Notes: generated from the sequence alone by a model not told the origin. A stretch of DNA of 45,788 bases from Brasilonema angustatum HA4187-MV1 (GCA_019359695.1 JAHHGV010000058.1:1-45788); one strand, 5' to 3'; numbered from the stretch's first letter, positions 19,689 to 29,360 are shown. Translations and numbers: made by a program.

Positions 19689-20873
19689 TCAGCCGAGACT
19701 ACCACGTTTGATTTGTTCATTTTCAATTGCTGCAAATAAAGTGCGAAAGTTACCTTCACCAAAACCTTGAGCTTGGTGCCGACGCTCAATAAACTCAAAG
19801 AAAAAGGTCGGCTGTCCAAAGATAGGCTGGGTGAAAATTTGCAATAGTAAAGGTGTTTGGTTGTTATTCAAGCCAAAAAAAGTCTCTTCTTTCCAATCTA
19901 CCAAAATTTCCTGTCCAGCAATAGTATCCAGTTCGTCGCTCGTAATGGGAAGTCCTTTTCGCTGTCGAATTTGTGAGTAGTAGTCTTTAGGTACTGGGAG
20001 TAAGGATAGACCAGTAGCGCGGAATTGGGCTATTGCATGAACTATATTGCGTGTTCGTAAAGCGATATGTTGAATTCCTGATCCTCGGTTCAGGTTTAAA
20101 AATTCTTGAATTTGAGAATTGGCTGAACCTGGCTGATTTATTGGCAATTGTACATCACCGTTACGCGAAACCATAACCTGGCTATGCAAGCCAGAGCGAG
20201 ATGTTTGAATATTAAACGTCTGCTGTCCCTGAAAATTAAGGATATTTTCGTACCAAGCCACTGCATGCTCTAAATCACCTGCGTTTACATTTAGCACGAT
20301 ATGGTCTATGCCGGTAAACCAAGAAGATGAGGAGGGGGAGAAGGAGGGAGGGAGCCAAGGATCTTTTCCCACACTCCCACATTCTCTGATTCTGTGAGTG
20401 TCTCTTCCTCCCTCATCTGTTTGCCCTCTCCTTTCTATTAACGTATGTGTCAGAGAACCCCAAGCAGCTATTTTGCTGCACTTAATATATTCCTGACCAT
20501 ATTTGTATTGCTGAATGGGTTGCAGGATTTTCGCCCCGTGGACTCTGGCAAGCGAAATAATTTCTTCTAAATTTTCAACACAAAAAGCAACATCTGCCAC
20601 ACCAGGCGGGTGGTAGCGCAAAAACTCAGCGACTGGACTGGTGGGTAATAACGGGGAAGACAGTAAAAAGTAGATTGCACCACTGTTAACCACGTGCGTG
20701 CAGGTGTGAAAGGCGTTATCCTCTTTAGGATTCCAAGGAATGTCGTCTCCCTTTTCGAGAAAAGTCGCAGGAATAGCACAATCAGGGACTACTTCAAAAC
20801 CCAAATGGCGTACAAAGCAATCGCGCCACACTTTGGCATCTTCGACATAAAAGTGAACGTGATCAATTTTCAT
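19689..20873 (-). CDS. hppD: 4-hydroxyphenylpyruvate dioxygenase
   Basis: Two vicinal-oxygen-chelate domains. The Fe(II) ligands are His191 (GIDHIVLNV), His269 (GIQHIALRT) and Glu360 (FFFEFIERR). It converts 4-hydroxyphenylpyruvate to homogentisate, the head-group precursor of tocopherol in cyanobacteria. At 394 residues it is longer than the roughly 340-350 usual in cyanobacteria. The excess is a low-complexity segment (about 149-185, rich in Gly, Arg, Pro and Ser) in the linker between the two domains, encoded by repeat-like DNA at about 20320-20430. The catalytic residues are intact, so it is probably active. Confidence 0.92.
   Translation of the reverse strand: MKIDHVHFYVEDAKVWRDCFVRHLGFEVVPDCAIPATFLEKGDDIPWNPKEDNAFHTCTHVVNSGAIYFLLSSPLLPTSPVAEFLRYHPPGVADVAFCVENLEEIISLARVHGAKILQPIQQYKYGQEYIKCSKIAAWGSLTHTLIERRGQTDEGGRDTHRIRECGSVGKDPWLPPSFSPSSSSWFTGIDHIVLNVNAGDLEHAVAWYENILNFQGQQTFNIQTSRSGLHSQVMVSRNGDVQLPINQPGSANSQIQEFLNLNRGSGIQHIALRTRNIVHAIAQFRATGLSLLPVPKDYYSQIRQRKGLPITSDELDTIAGQEILVDWKEETFFGLNNNQTPLLLQIFTQPIFGQPTFFFEFIERRHQAQGFGEGNFRTLFAAIENEQIKRGSLG
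20320..20430. repeat. Purine/pyrimidine-rich repeat inserted in the hppD linker
   Basis: A GAGGAGGGGGAGAAGGAGGG tract, then CACACTCCCACATTCTC and CTTCCTCCCTCATCTG, encodes the extra linker residues of HPPD. Such tracts are typical of intergenic repeats in filamentous cyanobacteria. The insert keeps the reading frame. Confidence 0.65.
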
Positions 20874-20996
20874 GCTCTTTGAAAATCCAGCACAATTGTT
20901 TATCTGTTTGTAAATTTTGCCTCTTTTAGTGGATTTTCAAGTCATTCCTAAGCAAGAATCTGGTTGGTTTCTTTAACACAAGTGAGGAATGAGGAC

Positions 20997-21809
20997 TCAT
21001 TGAGCTTTGTCTGGGTTAAATACTTGTGGGGGTACATCAGAATTGTCAACACCATCTTGTTCAGTTTGAAGTTGTGGAGAATTCGCCTGTATATTTTGTA
21101 AATTTTCTTTTAACTGAGTTTGTAGCCAGTGTTCAAATAGTTCGTTAAGCAGTCGCTGTCGCATTTCTTCATCTAACTGAGATGGCAAAAGCTTTTCTAG
21201 ACGTACAACCACAATCCAATCTCCCAAAGGTGTTGGTGGTAAAAGTTGACCGGGCTGAACTGATGCCAGCATATTTGCCAACACTGGATGGGGAACTCCC
21301 AATTCCACTGGACCTATTAAGCCACCTGTTTGAGCCTCAGGACCTTGAGAATACTCGCGAGCGAGTTCGCTAAAAGACTGTTCTCCTTCCTGAATTCTGA
21401 AGTAAAGCTCTTGAGCGATACAAATATCTTTCACCCGAATCAAAGAATAGACAACCCTATCTAACTTTGCTTTACGCTGAAGAAAGTAGGACTGTAACTT
21501 ATCTGCCCAAGTGCTTCGCTTGAAGTTTTCCAGTTTGATATTACGTGTGGCTAGATAGTCCACTTGTTCACGGTTTAGACCACGAATTTGTAACCATGCT
21601 TGCAGGTCATCTTCAGAATTCAACTGATGCTGTTGGTAGAATTGCTTATATGCCTGAGTATTTTCTTCTGCTGTCAGAGTATGGTTAGCGATCGCATTAT
21701 CGACGATAATCTCTCGCATCAATTGCGGCAGTATTCCGTACTGCTTCAGTAGGGGAATGAGTTCGTTGTTGTTAATGGCGCGATCGCCGACTTGTAGAAC
21801 TGGAATCAT
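20997..21809 (-). CDS. Parvulin-type peptidyl-prolyl isomerase
   Basis: The 270-residue protein has a helical SurA-like N-terminal part (about 1-110) and a parvulin/PpiC domain (about 118-205) with FSELAREYSQGPEAQTGGLIGPV and the PLGDWIVVVRLE strand. It should catalyse prolyl isomerisation or act as a chaperone. There is no signal peptide or lipobox, so it is probably cytoplasmic, unlike SurA or PrsA. Cyanobacterial relatives are often annotated simply as peptidylprolyl isomerase. It lies about 120 bases upstream of hppD on the same strand. Confidence 0.88.
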   Translation of the reverse strand: MIPVLQVGDRAINNNELIPLLKQYGILPQLMREIIVDNAIANHTLTAEENTQAYKQFYQQHQLNSEDDLQAWLQIRGLNREQVDYLATRNIKLENFKRSTWADKLQSYFLQRKAKLDRVVYSLIRVKDICIAQELYFRIQEGEQSFSELAREYSQGPEAQTGGLIGPVELGVPHPVLANMLASVQPGQLLPPTPLGDWIVVVRLEKLLPSQLDEEMRQRLLNELFEHWLQTQLKENLQNIQANSPQLQTEQDGVDNSDVPPQVFNPDKAQ

Positions 21810-21995
21810 AACCTCCTAACTGTTATAATTACTACCATAGGCTAAATAGAGTCAATAAACTCTTCAGGTTTTCTCAAGATATCTTAATAATAGTATTTCT
21901 AGTTTAACTATACTGACTCTTGACAAGTAACTTTATATCTGCTTAAGTTTTCCACCTGTCATGAGAGTGATGGAAACAGAGGTTATAGAAAAATC

Positions 21996-22018
21996 GCCCC
22001 CACATTTGGTGTGAGGGC
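21996..22018. terminator. GC-rich hairpin
   Basis: GCCCCCACAT / GTGTGAGGGC pair with one mismatch and a three-base loop. It lies 45 bases past the end of the phytase-like pseudogene on the minus strand and may be its old terminator. Confidence 0.45.
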
Positions 22019-22062
22019 AAATGAAAGCGGAAGAAAAATAAAAGCCTCAGTTATGATTTTGA

Positions 22063-22515
22063 CTAGATAGCGACATTTGGCTGTGACCAATTCTGAGTTC
22101 CTAGCAAGTCATGACCTTCGCTAACTAACATGTTGTTGTTAAGTCCAGCAATACCTATACGCGGATCAAGGCTAAGAGGTTTTCCTAACCCTAGCAGGAT
22201 GATTTCATCATTGTTGATCGCAGATGGTCGTCCCACGGAGAAAGGATAGTTGTTGTCATTGGCAACTAAGATAGTATTTTTATCAATCACCAGCACATTT
22301 TCGATGGTTTGGAATGGGAAGGTGAACTTTGTGCTGCCATCTTGATTTACAGCCATTTTCAGGTAAATAGACCACTGTCGTAGAGGTGCAAAGCTTTGCG
22401 TCCTTACAAACGGTGTGGTTCATTTCGGTGAAAACTGCTGTAAGTCATTTGGATCTTGAATATTGAGTAGATCTGCGACTTCTTCTTTTGCCACATATCC
22501 TTTGCTCACAGCATA
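22063..22515 (-). pseudogene. Remnant of an esterase-like phytase-domain protein
   Basis: The open part (to 22356, 97 codons) reads [32 protein letters not shown], split here as [18 protein letters not shown] and YPFSVGR. These are conserved C-terminal motifs of the esterase-like activity of phytase family. Upstream on the same strand, 22425-22515 encodes [20 protein letters not shown], the segment that normally precedes it. Between them is an insertion with a stop codon carrying a TGCAAAGCTTTGC-type short palindrome. The N-terminal bulk of the gene is missing. It is a non-functional remnant. Confidence 0.75.
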
Positions 22516-22703
22516 TCAAGGTGTTAATGGTCATTGATAAATTCTTCAGCTTTGGCGCAGGGAACTGTCAAATTGTCGATGTGACAGTTTGTCAGTATAA
22601 TTTTATTTAAGTATATAAGTGTTAATTCTGGTTGTGTCTGTACCTTTATCTATACCCTGTCTACCTCAGTAGTAATGATAATTATTAGTACAAGGAAATA
22701 AGT

Positions 22704-24311
22704 TATGACGTACTTACAGAATCTTTCTGGAGTCTTCTTTGGGAAAGATGATGCTGCTTCAGAATCACAGCAGGGCTTTTTAGGTCAGATATTTTTGAAA
22801 ACTTCTTTTTACGATAGGGTAAACAGTGGATAAAAATTTTTGATAACAGGAAGAAAAGGTACTGGAAAAACAGAATTCGTGTTTCATTAAAAAATGCATT
22901 AAAAGCAAAAGGTAAAAATACTATTTTCGTAACATCTAAAGATTTGTCTGTGCCAAAAATGCAGCAAATTCACAATACGGCAATTAATTATTTTGAAAAA
23001 TTTGAATTAGCTTGGAGATATGTATTTATTGTAAAAATTGCACATGAATTAATTACTGTTATTGATGAAAAACAATCTGATTCAAATAAATTAGAATTTT
23101 CGGAAAATCAATATATCAAGAAAATTTCAATTTTTTTATATAAAATTAAGAAAATTGAAAAACCATTTTGGAAAAAACTAACTTCAGTATTGGATAAAGT
23201 TTCAAAATTTTCAACAAAGATTGCAAGTGTAGAAGTCGGAATGGAAGCTAGACAAATAGAAAACCATTATGAATTCAATGAGAAGCTAGATAAATTTGGC
23301 GAAACTATAAAAGCGTTAGTACAAACTAATGATTTAAATATTACTATTTCAGTAGAAGACATTGATGATATTTGGGATACAACTGAACAGTCAAAACCTT
23401 TAATTGTAGGTTTATTAAATACAATTAGAAAACTGAATTCATTTTTTTATCCAAAATTTGTAATTTTAGTTTTCATTCGTTCTGATATCTGAGATGGACT
23501 ATCTTTTCCTGATAAAGACAAATAAGTTTAGAAGTGAAACTGAAACAATTACTTGGTCGGATTTCGAGTTAAAACGCTTAATAGCAATAGGTATAAAAAT
23601 ATTAGCAAATTTAACTCATATAGAACAACATGAAATTCATAAAATATCGGAAACTTTATTTGAAAATAAAATTGAAAGCAAAAAAGATTCTTTTACATAT
23701 ATTGTTGCTCGTACACTAAAACGCCCACGTGAAGTAATACAATTTTGTAATTTGGCATTAACAATTGCACTGCACAAGATAGAAATGCTTCTCGAATTAC
23801 ATCGGAAGATATTTTATCTGCAGAATCACGTTACTCTATTTGGAAATTAGATGATTTAGTTAATGAATACACGGTTCAGTATCCTTTTCTCCGAGATATG
23901 CTTGGCATTTTTCAAAGCTTTAAAAAATTTTTTACGAAAGAAGAGCTTCATCCAAAGTATGAACAAGCAAAGAAAGCTCTTGAAAGAATATTTCCAGATA
24001 TTATTAATTTAGATTTAGATGGATTTCTTCAGATATTATTTGGAATAGGATTTATTGGAGCTAAAGTTTATGGTCAAGAGATTTATAATGATTATAGTCA
24101 AAATTTACCAAGAATTGTATTAGTAAATATTAATAACCTTGAGGGATTGGTTATTCATCCAGCATTTCATCTGGGGTTAGGTTTAAGAAAAGTTAAGATA
24201 AAAAATAATGATGAAATTGAAGTTTTACAAAAATCGGAGGATTTTCAATCAAACATTCAAATTGGTGGAAATGTTTCTGGTAACATCCATATCCAGGGCG
24301 AACGCATCTAA
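22704..24311 (+). pseudogene. Decayed P-loop ATPase, Sll1717-like family
   Basis: One gene broken by several lesions. The first frame (ATG 22704) stops at 22831. The Walker A segment FLITGRKGTGKTEF (22837 on) lies in another frame. The main piece (22881-23490) returns to the first frame, with the Walker B-like ISVEDIDDIWD and LVFIRSDI. An in-frame TGA at 23490 is followed by a shift at about 23517; the frame returns near 23770 and runs to 24311 (QIGGNVSGNIHIQGERI). Joined, the pieces fit the P-loop ATPase Sll1717 type, whose function is unknown. The DNA is far more AT-rich than its neighbours, suggesting transfer. Confidence 0.8.
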
Positions 24312-24430
24312 ATATATTGTCCTAAACTTCCTGTCCGTTGCTATAAAAAGCGTACTTCGAAACCTCGTAAACAGACTGCCAAATCCGCTTAATTTCGCTA
24401 TCTTTATATTCCTTGGTTTAAATTTCTTTA

Positions 24431-24447
24431 ACCCAGCATCGCTGGGT
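24431..24447. terminator. Perfect ACCCAGC/GCTGGGT hairpin
   Basis: A seven-base GC-rich stem with a three-base loop lies between the decayed ATPase and pstB, which converge on it. It is followed by CATTTT on the plus strand. It may act in both directions as the end of the pst operon and of the pseudogene. Confidence 0.5.
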
Positions 24448-24585
24448 CATTTTCCGTGCCTTAGTCTAAAGTCCAATGATAAGCTTCTTAAATTTATTAA
24501 GTATATAAGTAGATGAACGTAAATAGACGCTTCTCCTAACTTCTTTGACACAAACCAATCAATTTTTGGAATCGGCTTAAACTCC

Positions 24586-25365
24586 TTATCCAAAACGTCC
24601 AGAAGTGTAGTCGCGGGTGCGAGAATCAAGAGCATTCCCGAAGATTTGATTTGTTGATCCAAATTCAACCATTTGACCAATTCGACTTTCATCAGTGCTG
24701 AAGAAAGCGGTGAAATCAGAAACGCGAGCGGCTTGCTGCATATTATGAGTTACAATTGCAATTGTCAGTTCCTCGCGTAAACTGTGGATGAGCTCCTCAA
24801 TTTTCATTGTTGCTATTGGGTCAAGAGCCGAACAAGGCTCATCCATTAAGAGAATTTTTGGTTTAACTGCTAAAGCACGAGCAATACATAGACGCTGTTG
24901 TTGACCACCAGAAAGCCCTAAAGCTGATTTCTGTAGTTTATCTTTTACCTCATTCCAAATTGCAGCACCTCGCAGAGCATATTCAACTATTTCATCTTGT
25001 TCTGCTCTAGGACGCCATCCAGCAATTTTTATCCCGTAAACGATATTATCGTAAATGCTCATGGGAAAAAGGTTTGGCTTTTGAAACACCATACCTATTT
25101 GGCGGCGTAGCCGATTTAGATTAACACGAGAACTGTAGATATTTTGACCATAAAATTCTACGCTGCCATCTACTTTTACTGCTCCTTCTAATTCACTAAT
25201 GCGATTAAGGCATTTAATGAATGTAGATTTACCACAACCGCTAGGACCAATAATTGCAGTGACTTGGTTCTCGTAGACATCCATTGTCACGCCTTCGAGT
25301 GCTTTGGAAGTGCCATAGTAGAAGCTAAGGTTCTTGACTTTGATTGCTGGGTTTAATTTACTCAT
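24586..25365 (-). CDS. pstB: Phosphate ABC transporter ATP-binding protein
   Basis: The 259-residue ABC ATPase has Walker [10 protein letters not shown], the PstB-type Q-loop [15 protein letters not shown], signature LSGGQQQR and Walker [14 protein letters not shown]. It drives phosphate import with PstSCA at the cytoplasmic membrane. It is the last gene of the pstSCAB operon, 49 bases after pstA. Length is normal. Confidence 0.96.
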   Translation of the reverse strand: MSKLNPAIKVKNLSFYYGTSKALEGVTMDVYENQVTAIIGPSGCGKSTFIKCLNRISELEGAVKVDGSVEFYGQNIYSSRVNLNRLRRQIGMVFQKPNLFPMSIYDNIVYGIKIAGWRPRAEQDEIVEYALRGAAIWNEVKDKLQKSALGLSGGQQQRLCIARALAVKPKILLMDEPCSALDPIATMKIEELIHSLREELTIAIVTHNMQQAARVSDFTAFFSTDESRIGQMVEFGSTNQIFGNALDSRTRDYTSGRFG

Positions 25366-25414
25366 ACTGTGTTAAATATTACAACAAGAGTTCACAACAT
25401 GACTTCAGTTGTGA

Positions 25415-26293
25415 TTAGACATTTCTCTTTCTTATGAAAACACGAGAGAGAATACTGATTAACATAATTATCCCCACTAAAACAAGAGAAGCAGTCCACA
25501 CTAATGCTGTTTTTTCTGGCGAGGGATCGTTGTATAAGTTAAAAATTAATACGGATAAGGAAGCTGTTGGCCCCAATAAGTCGCTTGACCAATCTAAACT
25601 GAACAAAGCAGTAAAAATTAAGGGTGCTGTTTCACCTGCAGCACGAGCTACAGCTAACAAAACTCCTGTGGTAATTGTGGGAATTGCTGCTGTGACAACA
25701 ACGCGCCAAGTCGTCTGAAAACGAGTTCCTCCCAAGGCAGCTGAACCGAGACGTACAGAAGTGGGAATAAGTTTTAGGGCTTCTTCTGTTGTCAATACAA
25801 TCACAGGGAGCATGAGAACTGCTAATGCAAAACCACCGGCGATCGCACTAAATTTCTTAGTTATCAATACAATAACAGCGTAAGCAAAAACACCGACAAC
25901 AATCGAAGGAACCCCAGTCAGAATAGAGGCGACAAAGCGAACAGTACGACCAATGCGACTTCCTTTACCAATTTCTGACAAAAATATACCTGTCATGACT
26001 CCAGTCGGAATACTGAACAGCGCCGCAATGACTACCATTTCCAAGGTACCAACAATCGCATTCCCAAATCCATCGTTTATGACTGATGTTACAAACATAG
26101 ATGGTTTGATGCTTGTTATACCCCTTCCGATAATTTCCCACAGCAATGACAGCAAAGGAATCAGGGCTAAAGCTGAGAGCGAGAATGCGATCACAGTCAT
26201 GCCATTGTTAAATATCTGCCTTATAGGTGGTAGAGGACTACATATCTCTGCTGCCACTGATTTCTCTATTTCAGACTCTTGATGAGTGCTCAT
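25415..26293 (-). CDS. pstA: Phosphate ABC transporter permease PstA
   Basis: The 292-residue membrane protein has six predicted helices and the binding-protein-dependent permease motif (EEALKLIPTSVRLGSAALGG, about 170-190). GVPSIVVGVFAY is typical of PstA. It pairs with PstC to form the phosphate channel. It sits between pstC (119 bases upstream) and pstB. Confidence 0.95.
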   Translation of the reverse strand: MSTHQESEIEKSVAAEICSPLPPIRQIFNNGMTVIAFSLSALALIPLLSLLWEIIGRGITSIKPSMFVTSVINDGFGNAIVGTLEMVVIAALFSIPTGVMTGIFLSEIGKGSRIGRTVRFVASILTGVPSIVVGVFAYAVIVLITKKFSAIAGGFALAVLMLPVIVLTTEEALKLIPTSVRLGSAALGGTRFQTTWRVVVTAAIPTITTGVLLAVARAAGETAPLIFTALFSLDWSSDLLGPTASLSVLIFNLYNDPSPEKTALVWTASLVLVGIIMLISILSRVFIRKRNV

Positions 26294-26412
26294 ATTCTTT
26301 GCTTAAATGATTTGGAACTTCCGCATCTTGCTTTAGAAATAGAATACATAGGACATCTTACCTGGATTTGACACTTGTTATTTGTGTTCCCAGTGTCTTG
26401 AAAATAAGCTTT

Positions 26413-27405
26413 CTACTTGCTCTTGCCACTGACAAACTGTACAACCACTAAAGCACAAATATTGACAACTAAAGTCACAATAAATAGAATCAAGCCCAAA
26501 TATGTTAAAGCACCAATGTGCAATGGATCTTGAGCTTCAGCAAATTCATTGGCTAGTACAGAGGGAATTGAGTAAGCTGGATCAAGTAGTGAAAGACTAA
26601 CCTGAGCCGAGTTACCAATCACCATAGTCACAGCCATTGTTTCTCCCAAAGCTCTACCTAGGGCAAGCATAGCTGCACCCACAATTCCAGAAAATCCAGC
26701 GGGTAATATCACCCGAAAAATAGTTTCCCAACGAGTAGAACCCAGAGCCATTGAGCCACTGCGTAACTCTTTAGGAATAACTAACAAAACTTCACGACTA
26801 ATTGCTGCCATCGTCGGCAAAATCATAATCGCAAGAATTATGCCAGCAGTCAACATATTGAACCCAGCAGGACTTGGTGTATGAAACAGTGGTATCCACC
26901 CGAAAATGTTGGATAGCCACGTTTGTAGAGGTACAAAACTTGGAATAAAAACGTAGACGCCCCACAAACCAATAATGACGCTGGGAATAGCAGCGATGAG
27001 TTCTACGATAAAAGCTATGGTTCCACGTGCTGAAGCAGGGATGAAATTTTCACTCGTGACTAAGGCTACCGCTATCCCCACTGGTACGGCAAACAACATG
27101 GCGATCGCGCTGCTAACCAAAGTGCCATAAATATATGGCAAGGCACCAAAAACGAGATTACCTGTATCCCATTGTTGATTCCACAAGAACCCTAGTCCAA
27201 ACTTATTAATAGCTGGTAGAGCTTTTTGGAAGATGATCCAACTCATCCAAAACAAGACAGCAACCGTCAAGGCTGCAAACACATAAACTAGCCATGTAAA
27301 TCCTTTATCTATCCAGAAATTTTTCCCACTGCTAGCTGTTATGTCTATACTTTCATCAATCAAACTAGGTTGATTATTATTAGCTGGTTCAGAGGAATTT
27401 GCCAT
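26413..27405 (-). CDS. pstC: Phosphate ABC transporter permease PstC
   Basis: The 330-residue permease has about six helices, the IPSVIIGLWGVYVF segment characteristic of PstC and the EAA-like motif ISREVLLVIPKELRSGSMALG. The N-terminal 40 residues are polar and cytoplasmic. It is the second gene of the operon. The gap to pstS (362 bases) is unusually long for a pst operon and is filled by repeats. Confidence 0.95.
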   Translation of the reverse strand: MANSSEPANNNQPSLIDESIDITASSGKNFWIDKGFTWLVYVFAALTVAVLFWMSWIIFQKALPAINKFGLGFLWNQQWDTGNLVFGALPYIYGTLVSSAIAMLFAVPVGIAVALVTSENFIPASARGTIAFIVELIAAIPSVIIGLWGVYVFIPSFVPLQTWLSNIFGWIPLFHTPSPAGFNMLTAGIILAIMILPTMAAISREVLLVIPKELRSGSMALGSTRWETIFRVILPAGFSGIVGAAMLALGRALGETMAVTMVIGNSAQVSLSLLDPAYSIPSVLANEFAEAQDPLHIGALTYLGLILFIVTLVVNICALVVVQFVSGKSK

Positions 27406-27767
27406 TACGAATCAGAGAATTAAATTATGTTCATGATTTTAGAGTGGGCTAATAGCCCACCCTGGTAGAGGAAAAAGTGTCAGATGACCGGAACTAAGGG
27501 TGTAGGGGTATAGGGGGAAGAGGGGATCTTCTAGCCCCTAAGAGGGGCGCTACGCAAATGTGGTACATCTCTACCCCGAACCCAGAAGGACTCAAGCCCA
27601 CGCCAGATGTCTCAAGTCGGGAGACCCGCCCACGACACTGGCTCCTTAATTTCTTAATGGAGAAATGTAGAAGATGTGCATCCTTAATTCAAGCCCCTCA
27701 ATTCATTGATGGGGATCCCCTACACCCTTACACCCTTACACCCTTACACCCCTAGTTTGCTGACAGA
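27406..27767. repeat. pstC-pstS spacer filled by composite repeat (inverted copy)
   Basis: CACCCTTA octamers in tandem (about 27721-27752), then CACTGGCTCC and CAAGTCGGGAGACCC, are the reverse complement of the parts seen at 16367-16453 in the same relative order. A block of short inverted GGGG/CCCC motifs lies at 27490-27550. No gene is present. The repeats probably entered the pst operon after it formed and may affect how far transcription from the pstS promoter continues into pstC. Confidence 0.7.
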
Positions 27768-28805
27768 TTATTTGATAGCGCTGTTGACCGTTTGTATAAC
27801 TTTTTGAGCTACAGGATTTGGAATACGAGTGTAGTTTAAGTCGTCATTTATTTGTTGACCATCTGTTAACACCCAATTTACAAAGTTCTTGACAGCAGTT
27901 CCTTGGGCAGCATTGGGATAACTTTTATATATCAACAACCACGTTAGACCAACGATAGGATAACCCTGTGCTGGGTCGTCAACAAAAACCCGGAAATTGG
28001 CTGGGAAGTTTACAGTTGATAAGGCTTGGTTAGCAGTTTGTAAAGAAGGAGCTACAAATTCTCCTTGCTTGTTCTGCACCTGTGCTGCTTTGAGCTTGTT
28101 TTTCAGGGCGTATTCATACTCAACATAACCAATGGCACCAGGAGTACGAGTTACTGAACTCGCTACTCCTGGATTCCCTTTCGCCTTGGTGACATTCGGG
28201 ATAGTCCAATTTGGAGACTTGCTGGTACCAACTCGTCCTTTAAAATAAGGACTTATAGAACTCAAATGGTTGGTAAAAATAAAAGATGTACCACTACTAT
28301 CGGCGCGAACAACAGCTTTAATCGGCTGATTTGGTAGATTCACACCTGGATTATCTGCTTTGATTTGAGGATCGTTCCAGTTAGTAATTTGACCAGAGAA
28401 AATCGCTGGTAGTGTCTTGCGGGACAATTTGAGATTATCTATAGGAAGATTGTGAACTACTGCAACAGCACCACCTGCGGTAGGTACTAAGATGACACCA
28501 TTCTTAACTTTAGCTATTTCCGCATCAGTCATCGCAGAATCACTAGCACCAAATTGAACAGTGCCAGCAATAACTTGATTAACACCAGCACCACTACCAA
28601 CGGCTTGATAGTTAACTGACAGGTCTGGATACTTCTTTTTGACTTCACGAGCATAACGTTCGTAGAGTGGAGCGGGAAAAGTTGCTCCCGCACCATTGAG
28701 GGTTTCTGCTTGGGCGATCGCGGTAAAAATCGATCCAAAACTAACAGCAGCCGTAACAACTGAAACACTAACTACACGACTTAAAACAGTAGTTGAAATT
28801 TTCAT
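27768..28805 (-). CDS. pstS: Phosphate ABC transporter substrate-binding protein PstS
   Basis: The 345-residue periplasmic protein has a Sec signal peptide (about 1-32, cleavage near AQA-ET) and the mature start LNGAGATFPAPLYERY. Phosphate-binding loops are recognisable: NGAGATFP, GSGAGV, FGASDSAMT and RADSSGTSF. It binds phosphate in the periplasm and hands it to PstCA. It is the first gene of the operon and is preceded by Pho-box-like repeats. Confidence 0.96.
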   Translation of the reverse strand: MKISTTVLSRVVSVSVVTAAVSFGSIFTAIAQAETLNGAGATFPAPLYERYAREVKKKYPDLSVNYQAVGSGAGVNQVIAGTVQFGASDSAMTDAEIAKVKNGVILVPTAGGAVAVVHNLPIDNLKLSRKTLPAIFSGQITNWNDPQIKADNPGVNLPNQPIKAVVRADSSGTSFIFTNHLSSISPYFKGRVGTSKSPNWTIPNVTKAKGNPGVASSVTRTPGAIGYVEYEYALKNKLKAAQVQNKQGEFVAPSLQTANQALSTVNFPANFRVFVDDPAQGYPIVGLTWLLIYKSYPNAAQGTAVKNFVNWVLTDGQQINDDLNYTRIPNPVAQKVIQTVNSAIK

Positions 28806-28869
28806 ATGCCTCGTTATTAAGGAATAAATTTTTGTTGAGCGACAATACGCAAATACACTACTATGAATA

Positions 28870-28899
28870 TAGTTAAGAAAAATTTAAGAAAAAAGAAAC
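28870..28899 (-). promoter_or_regulatory. Pho boxes upstream of pstS
   Basis: On the minus strand CTTAAATT and CTTAACTA are separated by exactly three bases, with a weaker third unit GTTTCTTT one period upstream. This 11-base spacing and the YTTAAYYW-like units match the cyanobacterial SphR/PhoB operator. It lies about 65-95 bases before the pstS start, so the operon is probably induced by phosphate starvation. Confidence 0.7.
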
Positions 28900-29301
28900 G
28901 TTACTTTAAATATTTTTTAAGAAGCTTTTGATATTACATTCTTTACCCTTAGGCTAAAAATATCTTGACAATAGATTGAAAATTTGCATCCACGTATAAA
29001 TATTATTCTTCAAAATCTTGATTAGAAAATATTTTTGGTACTGTTATAGATACAACTCCTCATTTATTAACCTTTTTTCTCACCAGTAAAGTCAATAGGC
29101 AAGGTTTTCAAATATCTCAATTTTTCACAGGAAGTTTATTTTTATGCTTATCCTTAAAAGAACGAAACCCTTTTTATCTAACAATGGCTATGAGTACGCC
29201 AAATGAGCAATTATTATTGCACACATAAAGCCATTAATTGTAGAACATAATAATGTCATATTTCCACTTGTAATTATTTCAATTTGCAATCCATGACGGC
29301 A

Positions 29302-29360
29302 TTATTTATGGTTTTAACAAAAGCCTCAATAGATGAAGCATTTGTTAAAACCATAAATAA
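29302..29360. repeat. 20-base perfect inverted repeat with 19-base loop
   Basis: TTATTTATGGTTTTAACAAA (29302-29321) and its exact reverse complement (29341-29360) flank a 19-base loop. It lies alone in the non-coding stretch between pstS and the ACAD-fold gene. It is too AT-rich for a typical terminator. No gene was found in the surrounding 28806-30053 spacer. Confidence 0.85.

Noticed and set aside
22704-24311. Several separate small genes instead of one pseudogene
   Set aside because: The pieces give one continuous protein pattern (Walker A, Walker B-like, C-terminal part) when frames are joined.
24447-24692. 81-codon minus-strand frame overlapping the pstB 3' end
   Set aside because: It mostly runs through pstB in another frame and then over the terminator hairpin; no family features.
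27558-27755. 65-codon plus-strand frame between pstC and pstS
   Set aside because: Encoded entirely by repeat sequence (tandem TLTPLHP-type tail).
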